The notes under the pieces are model-generated. The model had not been told where the DNA came from, did not search any database, and worked only from the letters and a program-made list of their open reading frames with translations. A stretch of DNA of 64,000 bases from Pseudomonas fragi (lineage in GTDB: Bacteria > Pseudomonadota > Gammaproteobacteria > Pseudomonadales > Pseudomonadaceae). Both the position numbers and the translations under genes were made by a program. Shown piece by piece: positions 19,273-33,450 of this stretch. Position 1 is the stretch's first letter. Every line of letters starts with the position of its first letter. The stretch is from positions 1 to 64,000 of the forward strand of contig NZ_NQKQ01000002.1 in assembly GCF_002269505.1 (NCBI RefSeq), read 5' to 3'.

Positions 19273-20220
19273 ATGAACCCGAATTTTCTTGATTTCGAAC
19301 AGCCGATTGCTGACCTGCAAGCCAAAATCGAAGAGTTGCGCTTGGTGGGTAATGACAATTCGCTGAATATCAGCGATGAAATCTCTCGTCTGCAAGACAA
19401 AAGCAAAACGCTGACTGAAGATATTTTCGGCAAGCTCACCAGCTGGCAAATTGCCCGCTTGGCCCGTCACCCGCGTCGTCCCTACACGCTGGACTACATC
19501 GATCACATCTTCACCGAGTTCGATGAATTGCACGGTGACCGTCATTTCTCTGATGATGCGGCCATTGTTGGCGGTATTGCCCGTCTGGACGATCAGCCAG
19601 TGATGGTGATTGGTCACCAGAAAGGCCGTGAAGTGCGTGAAAAAGTGCGACGCAATTTCGGTATGCCGCGCCCTGAAGGCTATCGCAAGGCCTGCCGTCT
19701 GATGGAAATGGCCGAGCGTTTCAAGATGCCGATCCTGACCTTTATCGACACGCCGGGTGCTTACCCGGGTATCGACGCTGAGGAGCGTAACCAGAGCGAA
19801 GCCATTGCCTGGAACCTGCGCGTCATGTCGCGCCTGAAAACCCCTATTATCGCTACCGTTATCGGCGAAGGCGGTTCGGGTGGTGCATTGGCCATTGGAG
19901 TGTGTGATCAGTTGAACATGCTGCAGTACTCGACCTACGCGGTGATCTCGCCGGAAGGTTGCGCCTCGATTCTGTGGAAAACCGCCGAAAAAGCGCCCGA
20001 CGCCGCTGAAGCCATGGGTATCACTGCCGAGCGCCTGAAAGGCCTGGGCATCGTCGACAAGGTGATTGGCGAGCCATTGGGCGGCGCGCACCGTGACCCG
20101 GCGGCGGCTTCAGCGAGCATTCGTGCCGATCTGATTTCCCAGCTCGACATGCTCAAGAAGCTGGATCACGAAGCTCTGCTCAAGCGTCGTTATGATCGTT
20201 TGATGAGCTACGGTCTCTGA
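19273..20220 (+). CDS. accA: Acetyl-CoA carboxylase carboxyltransferase alpha subunit
   Basis: 315 residues. With AccD, transfers CO2 from biotin to acetyl-CoA to give malonyl-CoA, the first step of fatty acid synthesis. The N-terminal helix [20 protein letters not shown] is family-specific; [20 protein letters not shown] and [12 protein letters not shown] (oxyanion loops) mark the crotonase-like core. I choose the ATG at 19273 over one two codons upstream because the MNPNFLDFE start is conserved. Ends before a REP-like palindrome that leads into tilS. Confidence 0.97.
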   Translation: MNPNFLDFEQPIADLQAKIEELRLVGNDNSLNISDEISRLQDKSKTLTEDIFGKLTSWQIARLARHPRRPYTLDYIDHIFTEFDELHGDRHFSDDAAIVGGIARLDDQPVMVIGHQKGREVREKVRRNFGMPRPEGYRKACRLMEMAERFKMPILTFIDTPGAYPGIDAEERNQSEAIAWNLRVMSRLKTPIIATVIGEGGSGGALAIGVCDQLNMLQYSTYAVISPEGCASILWKTAEKAPDAAEAMGITAERLKGLGIVDKVIGEPLGGAHRDPAAASASIRADLISQLDMLKKLDHEALLKRRYDRLMSYGL

Positions 20221-20237
20221 TATCTGATTAAAGCTGG

Positions 20238-20343
20238 CCCTCACCCCAACCCTCTCCCGCAGGGAGAGGGGGTTGATGGGTGGTGTTCTCGCTACCGCGT
20301 GCGGTCAGTTCCCTCTCCCTTTGGGAGAGGGTTAGGGTGAGGG
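20238..20343. repeat. CCCTCACCCCAACCCTCTCCC-type palindromic repeat pair
   Basis: A 21-nt arm at 20238-20258 and its reverse complement at 20323-20343 differ by one base. Each arm carries its own inner hairpin (CTCTCCC/GGGAGAG near 20252-20270; CCCTCTCCC/GGGAGAGGG at 20311-20331). This is a BIME-like arrangement. The right arm ends 7 bases before the tilS ATG and contributes the GAGGGG that serves as its ribosome site. Confidence 0.85.
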
Positions 20344-20350
20344 GCTTTTG

Positions 20351-21667
20351 ATGGCTGACATGCCAATTCTACTTCTGCAAGCCCTTGCCCCCTGGCGCAA
20401 CGCCAAGGCCTGGCACGTCGCGCTCTCCGGCGGCCTGGATTCGACCGTCCTGCTGCACCTCCTCGTTCAATTGCGTCAAACCCATTCAATACCGCCCATT
20501 ACCGCTGTCCATGTCCATCATGGTCTCCAGGCGGCAGCTGATACGTGGCCGGCCCATTGTCAGGCGCTGTGTGACGGGCTGGGCGTGCCCTTGCAGGTGG
20601 TTCGCGTGCAGGTGCAGGCGGGTGCAAGTGTCGAGCGTGCGGCGCGGGATGCGCGCTATCAGGCGTTTGCAGCGCTCACCGCTGCCGGGGAGGTGCTGCT
20701 GGTAGGGCAGCACCGTGATGATCAGGCTGAAACTCTCTTGTTTCGCCTGTTGCGCGGGGCAGGGGTCAGCGGCTTGGCGGCCATGCCGCGCCAGCGTCGA
20801 CTGGGGGCAGGGCACCTTTTTCGACCCTTGCTGGACGTACCGCGTGCCCGGCTTGAGTCATATGCCCGAGAGCAAGGGTTGAGCTGGATTGAAGACCCCT
20901 CCAATAGCCAGACAGATTTTTCCCGCAATTTCTTGCGCCATGAGGTCTTCCCGGTCCTGACCCGGCGTTGGCCCCAGGCGAACGCCAGTATGGCCCGCAG
21001 CGCATCACACTGTGCCGAAGCCCTGGGTTTGCTTGAGGAGTTGGCGAAGCAGGATCTGCAAGCGGCTGACTCTGCCAGCGACTTTGCCTGGCTCGGCCTG
21101 CCTTCCTTGGCCCTGGCGCCGCTGACCAGCCTGTCACCTGCCCGCCAGCGCAATGCCTTGCGGTACTGGCTGGCGACGCTTACTTCGCTACCGGACACCG
21201 ACCATTGGGCGGGCTGGGATGCCCTGCGTGATGCCCGCAACGATGCGCAGCCGCTCTGGAAGCTGGCGGAGGGCGAGCTGCATCGCGCGGCAGGGCGGAT
21301 CTGGTGGTTGTCCGCCGACTGGCTGCACCAGCCGGCTGCCCCAGTGTCCTGGGGTCGACCCGATCAGGCCCTGGTGCTGCCAGGTAATGGGCTGGTGCGC
21401 TTTGTCGGGGATATTCCTGATGGCCCCCTGCAAGTGAGCTATCGTCAAGGAGGCGAAGTAATGGCGCTGGCGCAGCGCGGCCATCGTGATCTCAAACGGT
21501 TGTTCAACGAACGGGGTGTGCCGTTATTCGCCCGTGGCAGATTGCCGCTTCTGTATCGCAATGAGCAGTTATTGGCCGTGGCAAACCTCAATGGACTGGA
21601 CTCGGGCCCCTGTGGACACTGGCAATTACGCTGGCTGCCAACTTCGAGCGATCAAGGTTTGAGCTGA
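20351..21667 (+). CDS. tilS: tRNA(Ile)-lysidine synthetase
   Basis: 438 residues. Makes lysidine at C34 of tRNA-Ile(CAU), changing both its codon and its aminoacylation identity; essential. The N-type ATP pyrophosphatase motif SGGLDSTVLLHLL lies near residue 22; GQHRDDQAET and the RNFLRHEVFPVL segment identify the family, and the C-terminal domain ends with a GHRDLKRLFNERGVP motif. The ATG at 20351 follows GAGGGG at spacing 6; the adjacent TTG one codon upstream is less likely. Confidence 0.95.
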   Translation: MADMPILLLQALAPWRNAKAWHVALSGGLDSTVLLHLLVQLRQTHSIPPITAVHVHHGLQAAADTWPAHCQALCDGLGVPLQVVRVQVQAGASVERAARDARYQAFAALTAAGEVLLVGQHRDDQAETLLFRLLRGAGVSGLAAMPRQRRLGAGHLFRPLLDVPRARLESYAREQGLSWIEDPSNSQTDFSRNFLRHEVFPVLTRRWPQANASMARSASHCAEALGLLEELAKQDLQAADSASDFAWLGLPSLALAPLTSLSPARQRNALRYWLATLTSLPDTDHWAGWDALRDARNDAQPLWKLAEGELHRAAGRIWWLSADWLHQPAAPVSWGRPDQALVLPGNGLVRFVGDIPDGPLQVSYRQGGEVMALAQRGHRDLKRLFNERGVPLFARGRLPLLYRNEQLLAVANLNGLDSGPCGHWQLRWLPTSSDQGLS

Positions 21668-24422
<2,755 letters not shown>

Positions 24423-24440
24423 CCCCCGTTTCTCCGGTAA

Positions 24441-25865
<1,425 letters not shown>

Positions 25866-25950
25866 GCACTTAATGGTAAAAAGTCAGCAGGTAGTGTCGG
25901 AAAATTCGCCAAGTCGGGTCTTTTGACACTAATCTGATGCTTCTGTATAC

Positions 25951-25971
25951 AAGCCTGGTTCGTCCAGGCTT
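25951..25971 (+). terminator. Terminator after eno
   Basis: Stem AAGCCTGG / CCAGGCTT with loop TTCGT, followed by a T-rich stretch. It lies 85 bp after the eno stop and before ftsB. Confidence 0.7.
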
Positions 25972-26033
25972 TGTACTATTCGTTGTTTACGTTTGTCGGC
26001 ATGGCTGTCTTTTCACTGGATACCTGATATTCG

Positions 26034-26312
26034 ATGCGCAGTCCCAATTGGTTGTTTCTCATCTTGCTCTTGCTGCTGGCAGGCCTGCAGTATCGACTGT
26101 GGGTGGGTAATGGCAGTTTGGCGCAGGTTACCGACCTGACCCAGCAAATCGCCGATCAGCGTGCTGAAAATGAAATTTTGCTGGAGCGTAACCGCGTGCT
26201 GGATGCGGAAGTACTTGAGCTGAAAAAAGGCATGGAGACCGTTGAAGAGCGTGCTCGCCATGAGTTGGGCATGATCAAAGAGGGTGAAACCCTCTATCAG
26301 TTGGCCCAATGA
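26034..26312 (+). CDS. ftsB: Cell division protein FtsB
   Basis: 92 residues. A bitopic inner-membrane protein of the FtsQLB divisome subcomplex. It has a short cytoplasmic tail (MRSPN), one membrane helix (WLFLILLLLLAGLQYRLWV), a periplasmic coiled coil (about 30-70: LTQQIADQRAENEILLERN) and the ELKKGMETVEERARHELGMI segment typical of DivIC/FtsB. Overlaps ispD by ATGA. Confidence 0.94.
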   Translation: MRSPNWLFLILLLLLAGLQYRLWVGNGSLAQVTDLTQQIADQRAENEILLERNRVLDAEVLELKKGMETVEERARHELGMIKEGETLYQLAQ

Positions 26313-27013
26313 GTTTTTCATCACCGGCCTTCTGGGCCGTGATTCCTGCCGCGGGTGTGGGTGCCCGTATGGCCGCGGACCGTCCCAAGCAATATTTGCA
26401 GTTGGGCGGGCGCAGTATTCTGGAACACAGCATCAGCTGTTTTCTCGACCACCCCGGGCTCAAGGGGCTGGTGGTCAGTGTTGCTTTTGATGATCCCTTC
26501 TGGCCGTCCTTGTCGTGTGCTGCCGACCCCCGGGTTGTGCGGGTCGACGGCGGGCGCGAGCGTGCCGACTCAGTACTCAATGCGTTGTTGTACCTGCATG
26601 CGCAAGGCGCGGCAGACGATGACTGGGTAATGGTCCATGACGCCGCACGGCCGAACCTGTCTCAGGAAGACCTTAACAAACTGCTGTGTGAATTGGCGGA
26701 CGATCCCGTAGGTGGTTTGTTGGCCGTTCCGGCACGGGACACCCTCAAACGGGTGGACAAGCAGGGGCGTGCGGTTGAAACCGTAGATCGCAGTTTGATC
26801 TGGCAGGCGTATACGCCGCAGATGTTCCGCCTTGGTGCATTGCATCGTGCGCTGGCAGACAGCCTTGTGGCGGATGCGACCATCACTGACGAGTCTTCGG
26901 CGATGGAATGGGCCGGTCTGGCGCCGCGCTTGATCGAAGGCCGCTCGGACAATATCAAGGTCACCCGCCCGGAAGACCTTGAGTGGTTGCGTTTGCGTTG
27001 GGCGAAACGCTGA
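26309..27013 (+). CDS. ispD: 2-C-methyl-D-erythritol 4-phosphate cytidylyltransferase
   Basis: 234 residues. Third MEP-pathway step, joining MEP to CMP. The nucleotidyltransferase loop PAAGVGARMAADRPKQYL is at residues 12-30, with VHDAARPNL and the late TDESSAMEWAG motif characteristic of IspD. Here ispD and ispF are separated by the inserted lysR-frmA-fghA segment; both belong to the same pathway. It ends just before a REP palindrome shared with the convergent lysR gene. Confidence 0.97.
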   Translation: MSFSSPAFWAVIPAAGVGARMAADRPKQYLQLGGRSILEHSISCFLDHPGLKGLVVSVAFDDPFWPSLSCAADPRVVRVDGGRERADSVLNALLYLHAQGAADDDWVMVHDAARPNLSQEDLNKLLCELADDPVGGLLAVPARDTLKRVDKQGRAVETVDRSLIWQAYTPQMFRLGALHRALADSLVADATITDESSAMEWAGLAPRLIEGRSDNIKVTRPEDLEWLRLRWAKR

Positions 27014-27020
27014 TCCCCTT

Positions 27021-27124
27021 GTAGTCGCTGACGAGGAATGAGGCTGCGAAAAGGGCCGAAGGGCCTTCAAAATGCTGGGGCCGCTGCGCAGCCCATCGCA
27101 GCCTCGTACCTCGTCAGCGACTAC
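27021..27124. repeat. REP-type inverted repeat between convergent genes
   Basis: A 29-bp left arm (27021-27049, starting GTAGTCGCTGACGAGG) and its complement (27096-27124) match except for a 3-base spacer. Inner palindromes GGGCC..GGCCC and GCTGCGCAGC (27083-27092) lie between. Related sequences occur at 39859-39889, 39992-40022 and 40341-40371. Between the ends of ispD and lysR it could end transcription from both sides. Confidence 0.8.
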
Positions 27125-27136
27125 ACAAGCAGCGGC

Positions 27137-28033
27137 TTACCCCTGATACTCCTCCCGTCTGGCCAACCCCTCCTTCAAGTAATCAACCAGTTTTCTGACC
27201 TTGGGCGACAAGTGCCGCTGTTGCGGGTACAGCGCCCATACGGCGGTGTTGGGTGGCTGGTGGGTGTCGAGTAACGACACCAGCGTCCCGGTCTTCAAGT
27301 GCTCCAGCACGTAATAGTCCGGCAACTGACAAATCCCTACACCCTGTAACGCAGCATCCAGCACCGCCTGCCCACTGTTGCATCGCCAGTTCCCCTGCAC
27401 TCGTTGCGAAAATTCGCGGCCGTCCTGCTGCAGCTGCCATAGATCCGAACTGCCAATCAGACAATTGTGCCGGCTCAATTCCGACAGGCTGTGGGGGCGC
27501 CCGTAGCGCTCCAGATAGGAAGGTGAGGCGCACATATACATACGCCTGGGAGCAAGGCGCGTGGCTACCAGTCTTGAGTCTTGCAAGCGCCCCAGGCGGA
27601 TCGCCAGATCAAGGCTTTCATGCACCAGGTCCAATGGCCGGTTGCTCAGCTCAATGTCCACCCGCAATTGCGGGTATAGCCCCATAAAGCGCGTGACCAG
27701 CGGTACGATAAAGCGTTCGCCATAGGCCACGGCACAGGTCATGCGCAACATGCCCTTGGGTTCGCTGGCCAGATCACCGATGGCACGCAGTGCTTCTTCG
27801 CGCCCGTCTTGCAGGCGCTGGCAATGCTGCAAAAAAGTCTGCCCGGCTTCGGTCAGCGTCACCTTGCGGGTACTGCGATAAAACAGACGGGTCTGCAATC
27901 GCTCTTCAAGGCGCGCCACCTGGCGGCTGATATGGGATGAAGAGACGCCCAGACGCTCGGCTGCCGCAGTGAATTGGCCGTATTCGGCCACGGCGACAAA
28001 TTCGTCTATACCTTCCCAGCGGTTCTCATTCAT
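27137..28033 (-). CDS. LysR-family transcriptional regulator next to formaldehyde detoxification genes
   Basis: 298 residues. N-terminal winged HTH (residues 5-65: EFVAVAEYGQFTAAAERLGVSSSHISRQVARLE) and a periplasmic-binding-like effector domain. The start at 28033 follows AGGGA at proper spacing; an upstream ATG at 28051 has none. Divergent from frmA, with about 108 bp between starts, the usual position for a LysR regulator controlling its neighbour, so control of frmA-fghA is inferred. The inducer is unknown. Confidence 0.88.
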   Translation of the reverse strand: MNENRWEGIDEFVAVAEYGQFTAAAERLGVSSSHISRQVARLEERLQTRLFYRSTRKVTLTEAGQTFLQHCQRLQDGREEALRAIGDLASEPKGMLRMTCAVAYGERFIVPLVTRFMGLYPQLRVDIELSNRPLDLVHESLDLAIRLGRLQDSRLVATRLAPRRMYMCASPSYLERYGRPHSLSELSRHNCLIGSSDLWQLQQDGREFSQRVQGNWRCNSGQAVLDAALQGVGICQLPDYYVLEHLKTGTLVSLLDTHQPPNTAVWALYPQQRHLSPKVRKLVDYLKEGLARREEYQG

Positions 28034-28099
28034 GGTTGATTGTCCCTGCATGGCAATAATGTTTTGCTTTTGCCCGGATTATTAATCACTCAGCGCTGA

Positions 28100-29254
<1,155 letters not shown>

Positions 29255-29287
29255 CTGACTGCGGCAAGTCTGAACGCCACAAAACAC

Positions 29288-29376
29288 CTGTGGGAGCGGG
29301 CTTGCTCGCGATTGCAGCTACCCGGTTTAACTGAAAGACCGAGTTGTCTGCATCGCGAGCAAGCCCGCTCCCACAG
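29288..29376. repeat. REP palindrome pair (GTGGGAGCGGGCTTGCTCGCGA type)
   Basis: A 25-nt element at 29288-29312 is repeated as a perfect reverse complement at 29352-29376, separated by 39 bp. Each arm also has the short internal GCGAGC/GCTCGC symmetry typical of Pseudomonas REPs. It sits inside the frmA-fghA unit and ends 33 bp before the fghA start. Other members are at 39794-39846 and a half element at 46362-46377. Confidence 0.92.
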
Positions 29377-29409
29377 AGGTGGTGTTTTTCTTGCAGTCTG
29401 GAGCTGCCC

Positions 29410-30255
29410 ATGACATTGGAAAATATCTCCTGCCAGAAAAGCTTTGGCGGCTGGCACAAGCGTTACAAGCATCGCTCGCACGTGCTGGGTTGTGACATGG
29501 TGTTTGCCGTGTACCTGCCGCCACAAGCGGAGCAGGGCGCAAAGCTGCCGGTGCTGTACTGGCTGTCGGGGTTGACCTGCACCGACGAGAACTTCATGCA
29601 CAAGGCCGGGGCCATGAAAATGGCTGCTGAACTGGGGCTGATCATCGTTGCGCCGGACACCAGCCCCCGTGGTGAAGGGGTGCCGGATGACCCGCAAGGC
29701 GCCTGGGATTTTGGTCTGGGCGCGGGTTTTTACCTGAATGCTACTCAGGAGCCTTGGGCTCAGCATTATCGGATGCACGATTATGTCGTGCAGGAATTGC
29801 CCGAGCTGGTCGAGGCGCATTTTCCCGCGTCGCAAAAGCGTGGGATCAGCGGGCACTCGATGGGCGGGCATGGGGCGCTGGTGTGTGCGTTACGCAATCC
29901 CGGGCGCTATCAGTCGGTTTCGGCTTTTGCACCGATCAGCAATCCGATGGACTGCCCGTGGGGGCAAAAGGCCTTCTCCCAGTATTTGGGTGAAGAGCGT
30001 GCGCGCTGGCGCGAGTGGGACGCTTGCGTGCTGATCAGCGAAGCGCAGGAAAAACTGCCGCTACTGGTGGATCAGGGCGACCGCGATGATTTCCTGGCCG
30101 TGCAGCTCAAGCCCGAGGCGTTGCAGCAAGCCGCCAGGCTGGCTGATCACCCGCTGACACTGCGCATGCAGCCAGGCTACGACCATAGCTATTTCTTCAT
30201 CGCCAGTTTTATTGACGATCACTTGCGTCACCACGCAAGCGCACTAAGTGCTTAA
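29410..30255 (+). CDS. fghA: S-formylglutathione hydrolase
   Basis: 281 residues, esterase D family. Hydrolyses S-formylglutathione to formate and glutathione, the step after FrmA. The nucleophile serine is in the [10 protein letters not shown] elbow near residue 148; the [12 protein letters not shown] oxyanion segment and the C-terminal GYDHSYFFI histidine complete the triad region. The ATG at 29410 has GGAG just upstream; the longer open frame from 29344 would read through the REP and is rejected. Confidence 0.96.
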   Translation: MTLENISCQKSFGGWHKRYKHRSHVLGCDMVFAVYLPPQAEQGAKLPVLYWLSGLTCTDENFMHKAGAMKMAAELGLIIVAPDTSPRGEGVPDDPQGAWDFGLGAGFYLNATQEPWAQHYRMHDYVVQELPELVEAHFPASQKRGISGHSMGGHGALVCALRNPGRYQSVSAFAPISNPMDCPWGQKAFSQYLGEERARWREWDACVLISEAQEKLPLLVDQGDRDDFLAVQLKPEALQQAARLADHPLTLRMQPGYDHSYFFIASFIDDHLRHHASALSA

Positions 30256-30270
30256 TAGTAGGTAGAATCA

Positions 30271-30298
30271 CGCCCTGACTTAATCGGGGCGTTTTTTT
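30271..30298 (+). terminator. Terminator after fghA abutting the ispF start
   Basis: Stem CGCCCTGA / TCGGGGCG (one mismatch) followed by seven T residues that run directly into the ispF ATG at 30299. The GGGG of the right stem arm is also the only Shine-Dalgarno-like sequence for ispF. Confidence 0.75.
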
Positions 30299-30772
30299 AT
30301 GCGTATTGGCCACGGCTATGATGTGCACTGTTTCGCTGAAGGCGATTTCATTACGTTGGGCGGCGTGCGGATCTCCCACAAATTCGGGCTGTTGGCCCAC
30401 TCTGATGGCGATGTGCTTTTGCACGCCCTGAGCGATGCCTTGCTGGGTGCTGCGGCCCTGGGCGACATCGGCAAGCATTTTCCGGACACCGATCCGACCT
30501 TCAAGGGCGCTGACAGTCGCGTCCTGTTGCGTCATGTCGTGGGTCTGATCCATGCCAAGGGCTGGAAAGTCGGCAATGTCGACAACACCATCATTGCCCA
30601 GGCGCCAAAAATGGCGCCGCATATTGAAACGATGCGTGCGCTGATTGCCGCGGATCTAGAGGTTGATTTGGACCAGGTAAACGTCAAGGCCACGACCACC
30701 GAGAAGCTGGGCTTCGTGGGGCGTGAAGAAGGGATCGCGGTGCACTCCATTGCGTTGTTGGTTCGCTCATGA
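30299..30772 (+). CDS. ispF: 2-C-methyl-D-erythritol 2,4-cyclodiphosphate synthase
   Basis: 157 residues, trimeric MEP-pathway cyclase. Zinc ligands are in the N-terminal [10 protein letters not shown] motif (Asp and His) and [20 protein letters not shown]; the C-terminal [16 protein letters not shown] is the family signature. The start has no separate leader: the preceding terminator U-tract touches the ATG. Its stop overlaps truD by ATGA, beginning the ispF-truD-surE-pcm-nlpD-rpoS series found across Pseudomonas. Confidence 0.97.
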   Translation: MRIGHGYDVHCFAEGDFITLGGVRISHKFGLLAHSDGDVLLHALSDALLGAAALGDIGKHFPDTDPTFKGADSRVLLRHVVGLIHAKGWKVGNVDNTIIAQAPKMAPHIETMRALIAADLEVDLDQVNVKATTTEKLGFVGREEGIAVHSIALLVRS

Positions 30773-31827
30773 ACGAGTCCGATCTGCTGGGCCCGCTCGC
30801 TTATGGCGAGGCACTGGGCACGGCTGTGCTCAAGGCCACGGCTGAAGATTTTCAAGTCGACGAAGTACTCGATATACCGCTGTCCGGTGACGGCGAGCAC
30901 CTGTGGTTGTGGGTCGAGAAGCGCGGTCTGAATACCGAGGAAGCTGCCCGGCGCATTGCCAAGGCAGCGGGCGTGCCTTTGCGCACCGTCAGTTATGCAG
31001 GCCTCAAGGACCGCCAGGCGTTAACCCGCCAATGGTTCAGCGTGCAGTTGCCGGGCAAGGCAGACCCTGATCTGTCGGGTGCTGAAAACGACACGCTGAA
31101 GATTCTCAAGACCTCGCGTCACAAGCGCAAATTGCAGCGTGGCGCCCATGCGGCTAACGGTTTCACCTTGCGCCTCACGCAACTGAATGCCGACAAGGAC
31201 GCACTGGAGCAACGCCTGCAACTGATCACCAGGCAAGGTGTGCCGAACTATTTCGGTAGCCAGCGCTTTGGCTGGCAGGGTGGCAACCTGGGTGAGGCCC
31301 GCGACTATGCTGCGCGCAAGGCCCTGCCTGAGCAGCGCAATGTGCGCTCGCGGCTGCTCTCCACTGCGCGCAGTTATCTGTTCAACCAGGTGCTAGCCGC
31401 ACGGGTGGCCGATGGCAGCTGGCAGCGGGCGCAAGTTGGCGATCTACTGGCTTTTACCGACAGCCGCAGTTTTTTCCCGGCGGGGGAGGCTGAATGCAGC
31501 GACCCGCGCCTGGCGATTCTCGATCTGCATCCCACCGGCCCGCAGTGGGGCGAGGGCGAATCACCGACCACTGGTGCCACCCATGCGCTGGAGCAGTCCA
31601 TTGCAGAGCGTGAAGCCGACTTGCGTGACTGGCTGGTACGCGCCGGCATGAGCCATGAGCGGCGCATCCTGCGGCTGCCCATTGGCCGGTTGACGTGGCA
31701 TTATCCGCAGCCTGACATTCTGCAACTGGAATTTGTTCTGCCGGCCGGATGCTTCGCCACTGTTCTGGTGCGCGAGCTTGTTGATCTGGTGAGCTTGGAT
31801 CAAACGGATAGCTTATGCGTATTCTGA
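30769..31827 (+). CDS. truD: tRNA pseudouridine(13) synthase TruD
   Basis: 352 residues. Modifies U13 in tRNA-Glu. The catalytic motif [18 protein letters not shown] (Asp after K) is near residue 78, and [15 protein letters not shown] is the family-defining loop before the inserted TRUD domain (about 150-300). A 4-nt overlap with ispF and a 13-nt overlap with surE indicate translational coupling. Confidence 0.96.
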   Translation: MNESDLLGPLAYGEALGTAVLKATAEDFQVDEVLDIPLSGDGEHLWLWVEKRGLNTEEAARRIAKAAGVPLRTVSYAGLKDRQALTRQWFSVQLPGKADPDLSGAENDTLKILKTSRHKRKLQRGAHAANGFTLRLTQLNADKDALEQRLQLITRQGVPNYFGSQRFGWQGGNLGEARDYAARKALPEQRNVRSRLLSTARSYLFNQVLAARVADGSWQRAQVGDLLAFTDSRSFFPAGEAECSDPRLAILDLHPTGPQWGEGESPTTGATHALEQSIAEREADLRDWLVRAGMSHERRILRLPIGRLTWHYPQPDILQLEFVLPAGCFATVLVRELVDLVSLDQTDSLCVF

Positions 31828-32564
31828 TTTCAAACGATGACGGGGTTACCGCTCCGGGCCTGGCTGCGCTTTATGGCGCGCTGGCCGACTACGCCGAGTG
31901 CGTGGTGGTTGCCCCCGAGCAGGACAAAAGCGGCGCCAGCAGTTCGCTGACGCTGGATCGTCCCCTGCATCCTCATACCCTGGCCAATGGCTTTATCAGC
32001 ATCAACGGTACGCCCACCGACTGTGTGCACCTGGGTATTCACGGTTTGCTGGAGCAGCAGCCGGACATGGTGGTGTCGGGCATCAACCTGGGTGCCAACC
32101 TGGGCGACGATGTACTGTATTCGGGCACTGTGGCGGCGGCACTTGAAGGGCGTTTTCTGGATCGGCCCTCTTTTGCCTTTTCGTTGGTGTCCCGCCAGGT
32201 GGACAACCTGCCGACAGCAGCGTTTTTTGCCCGCAAGCTGCTTGAAGCCCACGCATCGCTGGACTTGCCGCCGCGTACGGTCCTCAATGTGAATATTCCC
32301 AACCTGCCGCTCGACAAGATCCGCGGCATTCAACTGACCCGCCTCGGGCATCGGGCACGCGCTGCCGCGCCGGTGCGGGTGGTCGATCCGCGAGGCAAGG
32401 CCGGATACTGGATTGCGGCGGCAGGTGATGTTGAAGACGGCGGCCCGGGCACGGACTTCCATGCTGTGATGCAGGGCTATGTGTCGATTACGCCGCTGCA
32501 ACTGGATCGCACCTTTGGTGATGGTTTCAAAAGCCTCAATGACTGGCTGGAGGGCATGGGCTGA
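31815..32564 (+). CDS. surE: 5'-nucleotidase SurE
   Basis: 249 residues. Metal-dependent nucleoside 5'-monophosphate phosphatase linked to stationary-phase survival. The N-terminal [15 protein letters not shown] carries the two metal-binding Asp residues; [24 protein letters not shown] is the active-site loop. It overlaps truD and shares a base with the pcm ATG (TGATG). Confidence 0.97.
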   Translation: MRILISNDDGVTAPGLAALYGALADYAECVVVAPEQDKSGASSSLTLDRPLHPHTLANGFISINGTPTDCVHLGIHGLLEQQPDMVVSGINLGANLGDDVLYSGTVAAALEGRFLDRPSFAFSLVSRQVDNLPTAAFFARKLLEAHASLDLPPRTVLNVNIPNLPLDKIRGIQLTRLGHRARAAAPVRVVDPRGKAGYWIAAAGDVEDGGPGTDFHAVMQGYVSITPLQLDRTFGDGFKSLNDWLEGMG

Positions 32565-33241
32565 TGGCGCGCGAGCAGGATGGCATGATGCACCGCGGCA
32601 TTGGCATGACCTCTGAGCGCACCCGCGAGCGGCTGATTCAGCGCCTGCGTGAAGAGGGCATCGTTAACCAGAACGTGCTCGAGGTCATTCGCCGCACGCC
32701 ACGTCATCTGTTTGTGGATGAGGCCCTGGCGCACAGGGCGTACGAAGATACGGCGCTGCCGATCGGCAATAACCAGACCATCTCCCAGCCTTACATGGTG
32801 GCGCGCATGAGCGAGCTGCTGCTTGAGGACGGGCCGCTGGACAAGGTGATGGAGATCGGCACCGGTTCGGGTTACCAGACCGCCATACTCTCGCAGCTGG
32901 TCGAACGGATTTTTTCGGTAGAGCGCATCAAGGTGCTGCAGGACCGGGCCAAGGAGCGGTTGCTTGAGCTTAACCTGCGCAACGTGGTGTTCCGCTGGGG
33001 CGATGGTTGGGAGGGCTGGCCTGCGCTGGCGCCCTACAACGGCATTATCGTCACGGCCGTGGCCACGGATGTGCCGCAGGCACTGCTCGACCAGTTGGCC
33101 CCCGGCGGCCGCCTGGTGATCCCGGTGGGCGCGGGCGAGGTGCAGCAATTGATGTTGATCGTGCGCGAAGAGCACGGTTTCGCCCGGCGGGTGATAGGCA
33201 ATGTGCGCTTTGTGCCGCTGCTCAACGGGCCGCTGGCCTGA
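32564..33241 (+). CDS. pcm: Protein-L-isoaspartate O-methyltransferase
   Basis: 225 residues. Uses S-adenosylmethionine to repair isoaspartyl residues in aged proteins. The SAM-binding motif [16 protein letters not shown] ([14 protein letters not shown]) lies near residue 100, preceded by [18 protein letters not shown] and followed by [18 protein letters not shown] at 32549-32554 supports the ATG at 32564; an internal ATG at 32606 ([14 protein letters not shown]) matches some homologues, so the first 14 residues are uncertain. Confidence 0.95.
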   Translation: MAREQDGMMHRGIGMTSERTRERLIQRLREEGIVNQNVLEVIRRTPRHLFVDEALAHRAYEDTALPIGNNQTISQPYMVARMSELLLEDGPLDKVMEIGTGSGYQTAILSQLVERIFSVERIKVLQDRAKERLLELNLRNVVFRWGDGWEGWPALAPYNGIIVTAVATDVPQALLDQLAPGGRLVIPVGAGEVQQLMLIVREEHGFARRVIGNVRFVPLLNGPLA

Positions 33242-33267
33242 GTCTTTGTTCGTCGCGGGTGAATTTT

Positions 33268-33306
33268 GGGCCGGGGTACGGGTCATAAAGCCCGTCACCC
33301 GGGCCC
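33268..33306 (+). terminator. Long imperfect hairpin after pcm
   Basis: GGGCC-GGGGTACGGG pairs with CCCGTCACCCGGGCCC (small bulges), loop TCATAAAG. There is no U-tract after it, so it may be a weak terminator or an RNA-stability element between pcm and nlpD. A T/A-rich stretch with a TATACA element (33328-33333) follows and may hold an nlpD promoter. Confidence 0.45.
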
Positions 33307-33450
33307 TGCCCAGTATTTGTGTATATTTTATACAGTGTGTTTATGAATCGGCTTTGCAGTCTGTAAAAGCCCTGTAGCCAGTTATACTTGCGCTAAACCA
33401 TGGCCAGTACTGGCGTTTTACTATTTAGCCATCTTCAAAGGGAGCGGCGG

